From contig JAAKBF010000087.1 in assembly GCA_012656075.1 (NCBI GenBank), positions 310,001 through 374,000 on the forward strand: 64,000 bases of DNA. Direction: 5' to 3'. The notes below the pieces were generated by a model. That model made no database searches. It saw only the letters and a list, made by a program, of their open reading frames with translations, and had not been told where the DNA came from. The stretch is from Phytophthora hibernalis (taxonomy: Eukaryota; Oomycota; Peronosporomycetes; Peronosporales; Peronosporaceae). The translations under genes were made by a program, and so were the position numbers. Shown piece by piece: positions 1 through 11,054 of the stretch (the first letter of the stretch is position 1; each line of letters starts with the position of its first letter).

Positions 1-499
1 CGGAACTCAGCAGCAGCGTCGCCAGAGAAGACAGCGGCGGACTGGCTTCACCCCGACTGCCGCCACTTTCCAGACGATGACGCGCCAACCAACGCCCACG
101 CGAAGATGTCTCCATTTGCAGGAGAGCGAGGAATGCCCATTTTCTTCCATAGTCGGGCCCGCCGACTCAGGTGAAGGGTATGTATGAGGTACGATGGGAT
201 TAACCTAGGGTACATCATTAGTGGTGGAAACAGTGAGGACAGGTCATCTCTCCTTACATTGAGGGAATAGAGGGATAAGGATGGGACACTGGGGGCGACG
301 TGGTGTACGTGGCGTATCTTTGAGACGGGTCGACATGGCTACATATTATGCGCATTACGCTTCATGGTGTTTGTGGGCGACTCAAGCCCGCTGTCTGTTA
401 ATATGATGCTGCATCCATTGGTTAATGCACGGAGGTGTCGCTGGCAAAGTCTGGTTAGTAAAGTGCAGAAAGTCAAAGTTTTTGTGGTTGGACACTCAC
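1..499. other. Window edge; possible 3' exons of the upstream minus-strand gene
   Basis: A splice donor (GTGAGT read on the minus strand) lies at about 499-494, so the cyclic-nucleotide-binding gene should continue into this stretch or beyond the window. Positions 1-135 are open in two minus-strand frames, but neither can be confirmed as an exon. A short plus-strand ORF (425-1063) is antisense to the real gene. Nothing else is recognised. Confidence 0.3.
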
Positions 500-3400
500 C
501 TTGGCCTCGGGCCAGCGCTTGGACAGTTCCAGCAGACGCAAGTTCCTGTATTCGTCCCACGTGGCCTGCAGCATCAAAATAATAGCATTAGCCTTTCAAA
601 ATTGCAGAACTCCAGTCGAGCAAGTATTGGACTTACCACATCTGCCTGCTTCTGGGCGACCTGTTTCTCGCTGAGGTACTTCGAGCAGCGTCGAACAGCT
701 CGCAGATCACTTCCGGCTGTAGATCCATCTCCTGCAACCGCATATGGTCGAACAGAAGCACTTCCACCAATGACTCGGCCACTACACAGCACTTGGACGG
801 TGCGTGGGTCTGGTTTAGGAACCTCGACTCGCCAAACACAGCAGGAGCTACACATTTCTGAACTAACGCGTTCTTGTCGTGAGCTGCCAGTTTGTCCTGT
901 ACACGGTGCGTGGGCAATGACAGTATTCCAGTTGAGCTTGCAGCTACAGGTCGCATCATCGGCGGGGTTTGAAACAACAGCAAACCAGCGCGACGACCTC
1001 GACGGTACTTTCTCGCCCGTGTTCGAGCCTGGAAACCCAGCGGCCAGTCTGGTTTGGCAATGAGACGGTGAAATGGTGGTGTAGTAGTTTCTTCGTCGCC
1101 ATCTCTTTCATGTCGACGTGACTTCTTCCTGTTAGCTGTTGCTTCTGGATTCTCAGTGCCGTCGCCACCACTGGTATCGTCCGAATCGGAGTCATCCGAA
1201 TCTTCCTCGTCGTCATCGTCCGATCCATCGAAATCGGCACTTCGTCTGAGCTTGTGTCGACTGAGCGGTGCGTTGTCGAAGTCTTGGTAAACGGAGCAAC
1301 TTCCTTTCCAAAGAACTATGAGGTGGTGTGGCTGCTCGTTCTGTTCCAGCAGAACGTCACCTTTGCGAAATCGCTTGCGCTCCGAAATTCCAACAACATG
1401 ACCTAGCTCGCTCGTTGTGAGTCGGCGGAAGCCTCGCAATTGCTGCAGGAACGCAAACACGTCTTGGTTTGTCTGCGATGTCACGGATCGGATCGTGGCG
1501 GCGTAGTTATCGGGCCATAGGATACCAATTTCAGCGCACTCATCCGCGATGAGTGATGCATTTGTCGATATTGGAAAGCCTGCACAACCAAACACGGACC
1601 CAGCTCCCAAGTGGTGGGTTGTCACAGTCGTCCCGAAGTCTGTTGTTCCAAAGCGTCTACGGACACTGAGTCTGCCTTCAAGCAACACGTAGAAGTTTTG
1701 CGAGTGGGTCTCACCGAGCACGAAACTTTTCCCGCAAGCCACGACATCATAGTCCAGTGCTTGCGCTACTTGATTCAGTATTTCTCGGGAAGTCCTGGAA
1801 GAATAGCAGAGTTTGCAGTCTTGCAATGATAGCACTGAGCATATCGGCTGAACGCTCGGTCGCCGGGCAAGCCAATGCTAATTTATCAGTGGTGGGCTTG
1901 CCAAACAAGTGCGTGAACAACCCGTCTTCCATTTCGCACTTGCTCAGCTTCGTCCTGGTTATTGGCTGAGTACTTCGAGGAGCCGATAAAGCAGTTGATA
2001 TTGGGGCCCGCTTGCTAGCTCCTGTCCTGCTATTTGCCGTCTGAAGTCCTGGTGAACCCGATGCAGCACCTGAAGCGATCTCGCGTTTGTAATATTCGCT
2101 TTGCGCTTGAACGAATTGCCCCATGCGCCGATAAATGAGTCCACGGTTTTGCAAGTACTTGTCATTTTGGGGATCGAGCGTCAATGCCTGTGTGAGTGCT
2201 TGAAGTGCTAGGTCGTCTTTGCCAAGCTTGAGTCGGGCAACGCTAAGATTGAAGTGAGCTTCGTGCATCTCTGGATCAAGCTGGATGCATGCTGTAAACT
2301 CTATTTCAGCTCGAACATGCTCTCCACGAGCATCGAAGATCGCACCTCGAAGCAATCGCGCCAGCTTTTCCAACGTAGAATTTGGGGTGCGCAGGGCACG
2401 ATCGCAATGCAAAATGCCTCATCGAGTCGCTGTTCGAAGTAGAGCATATACGCCTTGCCCACAACCAAGTTTCGACCATGTGTACGTGGATCAATTACCA
2501 CGCAATGATTCAACAATGGGTCTTGAGGCACTGCGCCGGGTGGTCCAGCAATATGCAATCGCGCATAGAGGTGTCGCCCGATCTGCGTCTGTAATTCCTG
2601 CGGCCTTGTGTAGATCAGTCGACTCACTTGCTTCGGTGATGGCAGTGGAGGAATCTTCTTCTTCACTGTTGTTAGACGTGCAGGGAAGTAAGCGATGGAG
2701 ATAAAGGAGATACACATGTGACCGACGGTGTGGCTGGGTCTGGTGAAATTGGTCTTGAATCGATGTCCACTCCGAGCACCGAATGTGGAGCTGACGCTAA
2801 CGTTGCTTGGAGTGCTTCGCGTTGACGAAAGCATTGTTTGCGCTGGTTAAGACTGAGCTCCAGTAGCATCCCCGGTCGATCGAATGTAACTGAGCTTGGG
2901 CGAGTGTTCGGTACCTCTGTTGTTGGTAGTCGCTTTAGTCCAGTGGCAGAGCTTGGTGGGGTCATACGTGGCTTATTAGCAAGTTGGTTGTCTTGTTTCG
3001 GCTGTGGTGGCTGCTTGTGTACTGGCGAAGCTCGAGTTTGAACACGGCTTTTTGCAATCTTGCTGCTAACGTTGTCCAGTGAGGGCTGGGCTGGAGCACC
3101 GCGACATAGGTTAAGTTCATGCTGCGCCACCGAGAGTGAACGCAGAAGCTTAGCGATTCGATCGGTCAGTAGGTTGGGAGCCAAACCTTCCTCGAAGTAG
3201 CCACAAATTCCTCCTTGTTGCAGCGCACGAGCCAGCAACTTTTGAGCTTCATGATCAGTATTAAATGAAGGATCTACGAGCGCTGCAACAGGGGTTCGGA
3301 AACAAGTTCGCTTCATTTCACGCAGAAAATCGAGCGCCGGGCTAGTTGCTGCCGTCTGGTCATGGCCAATATCCAGACGAAGCAGCACAAAATTCACCTG

Positions 3401-3610
3401 GAAAAGCGCTAAAAGCGCAAACGCTCGCTCGTTGCTTGGTGCGACGAAGATTTCAAAGCGCTGCTCCAGATCATCCGCGAGGTTTTCGCGTCGCTGCATA
3501 TCCGGGTCCACGATCATAACGCGGTAATGGTCAGCTTTGAAGGGATCCATCACCACTGTTCGTTGTTCGAGACCGAGATGAAAACCGCGTGTTCGTCGAT
3601 CTACTTGCAT
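500..3610 (-). CDS. Multidomain regulator: receiver-like, TPR and cyclic-nucleotide-binding domains
   Basis: Read on the minus strand, the N-terminal exon (3610-2672) begins with a response-regulator-like fold (VMIVDPDMQRRENLADDLE, then FVLLRLDIG at the usual aspartate-bearing strand), followed by a basic, proline-rich linker. Around 2410-2100 there are two or more TPR units (for example AEIEFTACIQLDPEMHEAHF). From 1835 to about 700 lie cyclic-nucleotide-binding folds, with FYVLLEGRLSVRRRF and GAGSVFG in the first. A 71-nt intron (566-636) separates a small exon (565-500), which ends in a GTGAGT donor, so the 3' end is not in hand. The frame breaks near 680, 2420 and 3740 look like single-base homopolymer changes. 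The upstream ATG at 3807 may be the true start. A cAMP/cGMP-responsive scaffold or kinase-type regulator is inferred; no catalytic domain is seen. Confidence 0.65.
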
Positions 3611-3810
3611 AGCGCGGTTTTTCTTGATCTTGGTCAGGAATCGTTTTCCAGCCGTCGTGAACTGAGTGTTGAAAATCGCTTCATTCGGACGCTGTTTCTG
3701 CTGTGGTTGAGGAGGAACTTGAGGGTAGACACGGTTGGGACGGATACAGCTTCCCGGGCGCCTTTAGCACCGGCCCCTAGTTTCGCGATCATCGTAGTGA
3801 GCATCATGGT

Positions 3811-4359
3811 GAACAGGTATCACTGACACGAACAAGCTGGATGAGATAATGGCCAAGCAGCGTCCGATGCTGCTCGAATGCTTTTTCAAAATGTTTTGAC
3901 GAATTGGCCGCCAATAATAGGTGGTCAAGGAATCCCGTGCTGCCGAAAAGTCCGAAAATTATCTCCCACCTCAGTGCAGTAGGATAACAAAGTTTTTAGC
4001 TCGAAACAATATGTACATGTAGCCTACATGTGCTACGTAGTACTTCGAAGTACATATTATTCGAACTAAAAACTTTCATGATGTGCTTAGGTCGCATTGA
4101 ACGACCTTCTGCAGCGGCTCCTCATTTGGATTTACGCAACGGCGCCCAACGCCCCAACTCGCTGTACGATGACACTAGACGGACAGGAGTTGAAATGGCT
4201 TGAGGTAAGCGTGTTGCTTGATGAAACCTAGGCAAATTATTGCAGCTCACGATATCTCCACCATTGCAACCAATTGGCAGCAGCCGTAGTCAGGAAATCA
4301 ACATAAAGAACACTATCAACACTTCCATAAAAATCAAAACAACCACGTCGCATGCGGAC
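3811..4359. other. Intergenic region with short ACATGT/TACTTCGAAGTA palindromes
   Basis: This is the non-coding stretch between the 5' end of the regulator gene and the 3' end of TRAPPC4. It has several nested short palindromes around 4010-4070 (TACATGTA and GTACTTCGAAGTAC types), which recur elsewhere in the window. No ORF is supported. Promoter elements for the regulator gene probably lie near 3810-3900. Confidence 0.4.
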
Positions 4360-4891
4360 TCAGTAAAAGACGTCGGTGCCGCTGCTCGTCTGCGGACGAC
4401 GGCGACTGCTTTCCAGGTTGAACTTGTCCACGAACGTCTTGAGTCCAGTATTGAAAAGGCTGCAGCGGATGGGCATCTCGAGCTCGTAGAACGGGTTCTT
4501 GCAGTAGCAAAGGGCGTTAAAAATTGATAGAAATTGATAGAAATTGAGACTTCTACTACTGTAGTATTAGATACCTTGAGCACGTAGTCCACGTAGAGTT
4601 CGTACACCGTCTGCAGTGCCACGTCCAAGTCGGGTGAACCCAGTGCCGCTGTAATGAAGAATTTGAGGCCTGTAGGCGTCTGTAGACACTGTAAACGGAA
4701 AGTACCGGTCTCCAGACTGTCAATTCCGCCTGAACTCGTGGGCGCCGCCAACGCCGCGATGGCGTGCATGCTGTGAAAGGTGGAGCCGAGACGTAGGTGG
4801 TCGTTGGAGCTCAGCTTGGGTGCCGCGGGACTCAGATCCTGCTGGTAGATGAGGCCCCAGCCTTGTTGATGATGTACAGCGAGTGCAGCAT
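4360..4891 (-). CDS. TRAPPC4: TRAPP complex subunit 4 (sybindin/Trs23 family)
   Basis: This is a core subunit of the TRAPP vesicle-tethering complex (Rab1 exchange factor; ER-Golgi and Golgi traffic). The first exon runs 4891-4575 and the second 4497-4360, with a 77-nt GT-AG intron (4498-4574). The N-terminus MLHSLYIINKAG and the following GLIYQQDLS match the family start. SSNDHLRLGSTFHSMHAIA and LYVDYVLK are the conserved longin/sybindin core, and NPFYELEMPIRCSLF opens exon 2. The product of about 150 residues fits the usual family length. One single-base loss in the GGGG/CCCC run near 4855 puts the first 12 codons out of frame. Because the protein is normally essential, an assembly error is the likelier reading. 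The gene is head-to-head with a CRN-like effector gene 186 bp away. Confidence 0.9.
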
Positions 4892-5077
4892 TGCGAAAAT
4901 CAAAATGGAATGATAGAAATCGATTTTGGATACCGGTAAGAAACCGAAATTTATTAATAGAAACCGAAATTTGGGTTTCTAAACGGATGGATGGGTAGTT
5001 AGAAATGACTACCTTGTAGACGGCTTCTTCGTCAAAATCACTTTCTGCTTGGAAGAGAAAACTCAACTAAGTCAATA
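4892..5077. promoter_or_regulatory. Divergent promoter between TRAPPC4 and a CRN-like gene
   Basis: The 186-bp gap separates the TRAPPC4 start (minus) from the CRN-like start (plus). It contains direct repeats of GAAACCGAAATTT at about 4946-4976 and related GATAGAAAT words that also occur in the TRAPPC4 intron (4523-4550). Shared promoter function is inferred from the geometry only. Confidence 0.4.
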
Positions 5078-7030
5078 ATGTCGGAGCAAGAGTTGGCGTG
5101 TGCACTGCCTGACGGAGGAGTCATCGTCGTGACGGTGGATTCGAAAAAATATTCAACATGTCAAAGAAGTCATCATTCCCCAGTTAGACGAACCGTGCAA
5201 ATCTTCTCATCTCGACCTGTTTGCTACTGGTCGTATTGGTACACCGATGACTGGCTCGACCACGCTGATAAAGCGAGACGAACACAGTTGGAGAGGGTTA
5301 ATAATTCGTAGCGATCCGATATTTCCTGGACTAATTGTCCAGGACGTCTTTGGTAAAGCTCCGAAAAGTACTGTGATCCACTTACTGATGAAGGTTTCGA
5401 GACAAGACGCGAGCAAATGGGTCAAAGTCGACGGACTGTTCCCTCCTCTGGAGTTTGACGAAAGCTTGATTGTTGGAATCCCGGCCGCGTATGTGCGGGG
5501 CACTGACTAGTTGTGCAGAACAACGATCTACTCTTGTATCGCCGTTCTGAACTTGTGGATGCATGGCAGACTCTTCGCATGTGCGTTGGCAATTCATACG
5601 CTGAGCTGTGGATTGTGGGACCCTCGGGAACAGGAAAGCCCTGCGCAGCATTCGCCTTTGTGACTTCTCTGGATCGAACGGACTGGGACGTCGTGTGGAT
5701 TCATCTTCCCAATCGTGGGGTTGCTTTGCGTTGCGTTCTCTTTCGTGGTGCAAACGAGAAGTGGACTTGCAAACTCAATGGCGCAGACGATAGCATAGCC
5801 CTGCAACGCCTTTTGACGTCACTGCACGAGAGATCGGTTGTTTTTATTGACGGATATACTGCTGATAAGGACCCGGGATACAAGATCCAAATCGTGTGCG
5901 TGAGGTGGCGCGAGGAAAATAAGATGTACCATCGCCTGGTGTGGGTCAGCTCAATGGTAACGTGTGGGAAAGATTATCATCGATTCGCAAACAAGTGTAT
6001 TCCTATGAACATCGTTGCTGCCCTTGCGACCAAAGCTACTCTTGATACACCCACCCCAAGGGCAGAGCTCAGAGACGTAGAACTGTTTGAGCTGATGTCA
6101 TGGAAAATGGAAGACTATAAAAAGGCGATGGAGAATGATGAGTTCTATGAACACGTGAAGACCAAGTTCACGGAGGACCCAACTCGTTGGGAAGATCGAA
6201 AGCAATTACTGGACACTAAGTTCTTCGTTGTTGGTGGGAGCGCTCGATATATGTTTGATCTCAGTACTGAGGAAGCTGAGCACGATTTGAACCGGGCAAT
6301 TCATAGAAATCCTGATGTTGGGGCATACGTCAAAAGGGCTGTGAACATTTCATCTACATGTACTGGTGCGGTGAATCGGTTATTTTCATGGTATAGCGAT
6401 CGAGGGCCAATTGAGCCAACGCGTCATCTCTCGAGCAATTTTGTAGCTGGAAAACTTGCCCAGCTACTTGGTCCCAATTGTGTGCATGGTGCCCTTTTAA
6501 CCCTCTTAATCGCTCGATGGATGACTATTTGTTCGAGCTATGGTTCTTCGCGAAACTTGTCCACGGTGGTGTTGAGTATATTTTTACGGAGGGTGATAAC
6601 CTTTTATGATAAATGGGCAACCAAAGTAGTCCCGTACTTTGATCCAAATGGTACAATCCCGTTGAACGTGAGGTCCCAATGGCTAACCCCAAGGAAGCGG
6701 AATCAAGGTGGTTATGACGCGGTGTTCGTGGAAACCCGTGAAACGAACGCCGAGAGTGATATCAAGGCTGTGGAGGCGGGTTGCGCCAGTGTTGTGAAGG
6801 TTCGCTTTCTTCAGGCGAATACGCATTCATTCAAAGAAACTGTTTTCTCAACGCTGTTGACCCGGTTGACCTTGGCCTTACCTGGCCATTGGTTTGAAGA
6901 AGTTGAAGTGTGTATTGTGGTTCCGATTGAGAAGCTGACCGAGAAGGGCTTCAACGCAAAATTGACAAGCTCCACGTTCACAGGAGCGTTCTGGAACCTG
7001 CACGCTTATCAAAAGAAACAACTCGGTTAA
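5078..7030 (+). CDS. Crinkler-like effector: P-loop NTPase plus restriction-nuclease-like C-terminus
   Basis: The main ORF (5513-7030) carries a P-loop at about residue 36, IVGPSGTGKP, in which the usual final Ser/Thr is Pro. It is followed by a Walker B-like strand (RSVVFIDGY), a helical middle and a C-terminal part with GGYDAVFVE, which resembles the nuclease-fold modules of oomycete CRN effectors. An upstream section (5078-5510) reads as the same protein in other frames, with breaks near 5146 and 5508, each one base. A canonical LxLFLAK N-terminus is not visible, so secretion is uncertain. The family is known as oomycete host-targeted or self-competition effectors; the activity of this copy is not established, and the P-loop substitution may matter. 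It could be a pseudogene or an assembly-broken gene. Confidence 0.7.
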
Positions 7031-7757
7031 AATCAGGGTCGTTAGGGTAAGCTATAACGAATTCAGGGAGAATCCAGCGAAGCGGTTCAAAAGTGGATGG
7101 TAAGCTTAAGAACAAGGACTATGGCGTGTGGTGCTTGATTCCTACAGCTCACCTTTCAAGGTGGAGCAACTACCTCAGTAGCTTTATTCAAAGACAACAA
7201 GCAACCTTAACCTCAATCTGAATTGAGATAGCTTAAAAATTGGTTGCATGATTCCCACGCCCGACGTCACGTAGAATGATTTTCCTTCCCCATGAATCAT
7301 GGGCCATGAGTCGACCTCTGACGTACAATACGCTGATCAATACGTGAGAACGATTTTTATCGATTACTTCGAAGTACTACAGTAGTAGCAAACTACCGGT
7401 ACATGTATAAGGTATTCCCATGGGTTAACTAACCACTCTAAGGGCAAAGCTCAAAGAAGAAGAACTGTTTGAGTTGCTGTCCTGAACGTATTGCTGCATC
7501 ATCTAGTTGCTTCGTCTTGGACTCTGTTGATACAGCAACAGGAGTTTTTGAGACTTTCGGAGTTTCGTCAAACGTCGGATAAACCTGGACTCTCGGACGC
7601 TCAAGTTGCTCGATCGCACGCTGCGGTGACGTGGTAAGGGGGTTGTAGGCGCCAAACCTTCGCCTCCTGGGGCGTCGAAGGCGTCGATAAGCTCGTCTTC
7701 GTACACGTCTTCACGGAGCTCCGTCCTCGAAATTCTTCAAAGTGCCACAATCAAATT
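7031..7757. other. Intergenic region downstream of the CRN-like gene, with a CRN fragment
   Basis: Positions 7440-7482 repeat, with substitutions, the stretch around 6057-6100 of the CRN-like gene (AAGCTCA..GAACTGTTTGAG word order), so this is a small duplicated remnant. A minus-strand open frame at 7503-7706 starts only at GTG and has no recognisable domain; it is not called. The end near 7757 probably includes the amine oxidase promoter. Confidence 0.45.
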
Positions 7758-7817
7758 TTGATAAATTTACTGCTGCCAGCGACGGATGCAGCGCATAGCC
7801 AGTCGATTCCTGTCAAG

Positions 7818-9437
7818 ATGAGCTCCGAGACGTATCGAGTGGTGGTGGTGGGTGCTGGGATGGCGGGAGTGGCGACTGCAAGCGCGTTATTAGCGTCTGA
7901 TCACTTTAGTGTTGAGGATATCTGTGTGCTGGAAGCTCAGACTCGAATTGGAGGCAGGATCTGCACTAAACCTTTAGTGATGAGTTGCCAGTGAAGGTGG
8001 AGGCTGGTGCAGCGTGGATTCATGGCACCGAAGGGAACCCGATGGCCGAGTTGGCTCGGAAGTTCGGCATTGAGCTCAAGGAGATCAGCGCTCGAAATCC
8101 GTGGCTGCACCCAAGTTCGTGTCCGGGTTTCATGATCTACGAAGGAAGTCGACAGTTGACGGAAGATGAAGTCAACGAGACGTGGAGATGGCAAGATTTA
8201 TTGCTGTGTAAGCTCCAGGAGCTTGCGTTGTCTGGGAAAGTGGAGGGCGATGCCTTGGATGCGACGGTGGAGCAGCTTTTGACTGAGGATGCAGAACTTC
8301 GGGAGATCCTTATGTCGAGTACTAATGCTCGAAAGAGGTTAGATTTGTGTCTGCATCTGGTTGAGACCTGGATGGGAAGCTCAAGCGATGAAATGCAGAA
8401 CGATGCCTTCGGTGAGATCGATCTGATGGGGTAAGTCTCATTCGTAGGATATCAAAGCAAACTGGTATCTGACGCTACTTGTACGTGTAGTGACGACCCG
8501 GGCGCTCACTGTATCGTTCCGATAGGAATGAACAGCTTCATTGAGTTTTTGTCTGCGCCAGTGAAGAGCGTAATTCGCACGGATGCATGCGTGACATCTA
8601 TCAACTACGAGAGCAACGATGGTGTGGCAATTGAATGCACTGATGGAAGCAGCTTCACAGCTGATCGCGTGGTGGTAACATGCTCCCTGGGATTTCTCAA
8701 GACTGGGAGACTTCACTTCCAGCCCGAGCTGCCACTTCCAAAGGCTGATGTCATCTCTCGCTCACAAATGGGTCAGTGCATGAAGATAATGGTGCAGTTT
8801 CCTGAAGCCTTCTGGCCTAAGGATGCCTCATTCATCACTCAGATCAACAATACGTCAGAATCCGAAGACAACGAGACTCCGCGCATATATTTTCCAGTGA
8901 TTTTCAGCTACTACACCTCCAAAGGCGTTCCGATTCTCGAAGGAAACCTCGTTGGAGACAAGGCTCGCGCAATTTCGGATACTTTTTCGGATGACAAAAT
9001 CGCTCACGCGCTCTTCCTGCAGTTGCAAGACACGTTTGGTGCTGAAATTCTAAAGCCAGTTGGCCACTTAATTACAAGGTAAGGCGGCATGGTTGCTTGG
9101 GCTACTACAGTACATGTAGTAGTTCAGAATGTTGCTTACACGTGCGTTTGCTTTAGGTGGGACAAAGACGAATGGGCACAAGGTGCCTACAGCAGCGTCA
9201 CTGTGGATAGCACCTACGAAGACCCAGACCTGTTGCGTCACTCCGTGGCGGATCGCATATTCTTTGCAGGGGAGGCAACAAACTACGAGTACCAGGGTGC
9301 TCTGCAAGCAGCATACCTCTCCGGTAAGAAAACATTTCCTCTTGATGAATGTTTTAACCTCTTTAACGTTCTGCTGCGTTTCAGGCCACCAAGCTGCAGA
9401 CAAAATCATCATTGCTGAAGTATCGTGTACGAGCTGA
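7818..9437 (+). CDS. Flavin-containing amine (polyamine) oxidase
   Basis: There are four exons: 7818-8430, 8491-9078, 9157-9323 and 9385-9437, with introns of 60, 78 and 61 nt and GT-AG ends. The N-terminus has the dinucleotide-binding VVVVGAGMAGVATASALL with a following acidic residue (VLEAQTRIGGRI). GAAWIHGTEGNP is the conserved substrate/FAD region, and the C-terminus has FFAGEATNYEYQGALQAAYLSG, which closes the FAD site. Such enzymes oxidise polyamines (or other amines) to aldehydes plus hydrogen peroxide. One frame break in a T run at 7973-7975 is bridged by continuous homology on both sides. An in-frame ATG at 7758 would add 20 residues; the later ATG fits the family better. Substrate and location cannot be told from sequence. 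Confidence 0.88.
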
Positions 9438-9750
9438 GGCTACTAAGTGGTGTTGCAGAAAACAAGCCACGCCAAACTGCTGAGATTTCAAATCCATTAC
9501 TCAACAACACTCTGCTGGAGGTACCCATAGTCTTCGCCAAAGTTTTACACTTCGAGTATTTGCCCAATGAAAAATTGTTCGTCGTCAGTAGGCGGGTTCT
9601 TGACGAGGAAATATGTCTCGATTGCCATGAGAGTCCATGCGTAAAAGCCACCCAAAATGCCATTCACCAACTCGCTCTTGTTTTCGCGTTCAAAATCCCA
9701 GTCAACCACTGTACTTCGAAGCATTGCAAGACTCATTGCAAGGAATGCAA
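9438..9750. other. Gap between amine oxidase and cyclin L; unrecognised minus-strand frame
   Basis: The two flanking genes converge here. A minus-strand frame at 9545-9736 (contains GGFYAWTLMAIETYFLV, a possible membrane segment) and a plus-strand frame at 9425-9754 overlap. Neither has a recognised domain, and at most one can be coding. Probably mostly 3' untranslated sequence. Confidence 0.3.
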
Positions 9751-10955
9751 TTAAGATCTAGCGCGGCGCCTACAGCGATCAGAACTTCGACTGCGACTGC
9801 GGCGTCTTCGACTGCTTCTTGATCGTTCACGGGATCGGCTATGACTACGACTGCGTCTTCGACGGGTGCGAGATCGATCTCGTTTATCTGGTGTTCCTCG
9901 TTTACGGTGACCGCGCTCTTGGGATCCACTGCGAGAGCGACCACGCCGTGATGCGGCTGCATCATCCCAACGACTTCGTCGCTCGTTCGTCTTTGCCACT
10001 TTTGACGGCCTTCCTTGTGATGTATCACGTTCACCAACTGTCAATTTCCCAACCTCTTCAGCCTGGAATGACGACGGTTCCTGCGGGGAGATCTCCTTCT
10101 GCGCCTCAATCTTCACATCAACTGCAATCCCCTCCTTCCCAACCTCTTCTTCCTCAACCTGGTGGTTGTCCACCGCAAACAGGTTCGTCTCCGTCAGCGG
10201 TTCCAGCCACAGCACTTTCTCCTGCTTGTACAGCTCCATCATCTCCACACTCACGGCATACAGCTGCGTCTTGTCCACGTCGAAGAGCGCGTACCACGGC
10301 GGGTTCTCCGGCAGACGCACGGCTTGGAATCTACTGGCCAGAAAGATGGCAGCACAAGCAATAACCTGCGCTTTAAACCGCACACAGAGGCCCGTCCGCA
10401 GACTGTCGTTGATGTAGCCCCAGGCCTGCTGCGCGAGTTCCGAACTGCCGTCCAGCACCTTGACGTAGTACAGCACGTACTTATGAGGGTGCTGCGTCAC
10501 CTGGTAGACACTGAAACCCAAGTCAATGAGCACTTGACGCTCCACCATAATGAGCCACAGTCGCCACTGACTGAACGTGGCGCCGTCAAGTCCACGAGCT
10601 GCTGGGAGACCGTGACGCGCTGCCACTTACGACGACGCATCATGGCGTAGAACACACCCACCACGTCCTTGATCCGTTTAGGTTTTTCCTCCACTTTAGC
10701 TGCTAGGAATAAGCAGCTCACAGCCACTCGGAAGGCGTCGAATTGCTTCAAAGACTTGCGAAAGTAGAACCTCTGGAGCAGTGTCTGGGCTGTAGCCATC
10801 ACCACTTGAGGCAGACGTAGCAATACACCCGCCTCCTGGATTAACTCGCAGCCGAAGAAGCGATGCAGCTTCTCCGTGTGTGGAGAAACGCCGTCGTCTA
10901 GTGACGGCGAGCGGGTGAAGGGCAGCACCACGTGCACTTGAACTGGTCTCGCCAT
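9751..10955 (-). CDS. Cyclin L-type cyclin with arginine/serine-rich tail
   Basis: Cyclin L pairs with CDK11/CDK10-type kinases and links transcription with splicing in nuclear speckles. Translation from 10955 gives a tandem cyclin box: HRFFGCELIQEAGVLLRLPQ, then FYFRKSLKQFD and AVSCLFLAAKVEEKPKRIKD (box 1), then VERQVLIDLGFSVYQVTQHPH and IACAAIFLASR (box 2). After an acidic linker the last 90 or so residues are RS/RG-rich, ending in RRRSRSRSSDRC. The gene appears intronless. One single-base frame break near 10587 lies between the boxes at a GG/CC position; both sides align to the family without a gap. It diverges from SEN2 with only 99 bp between starts. Confidence 0.88.
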
Positions 10956-11054
10956 TGATACAATTGTGACGTTAGGAAGCGGTATCGTGGTATTGTTGTC
11001 AAGTATGATATTGTTGAGGTGTATTGTGATATTGATGACTAGTGTGATATTTGG
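10956..11054. promoter_or_regulatory. 99-bp bidirectional promoter region (cyclin L / SEN2)
   Basis: Two genes that act in RNA processing, cyclin L (-) and tRNA-splicing endonuclease (+), start 99 bp apart. The gap holds several GTGATATT/GATATTGTTG repeats (10988-11052). No TATA box is evident. Co-regulation is an inference from spacing. Confidence 0.5.

Noticed and set aside
425..1063. 212-codon plus-strand ORF
   Set aside because: Antisense to the exons of the cyclic-nucleotide-binding gene; no domain and no codon character of its own.
7503..7706. Minus-strand ORF between CRN and amine oxidase
   Set aside because: Only a GTG start, a stop just upstream in frame, no domain; lies in the likely amine oxidase promoter.
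9819..10650. Plus-strand ORFs of 160-180 codons
   Set aside because: Mirror images of the RS-rich tail and second cyclin box of cyclin L; the biased codons leave the opposite strand open.
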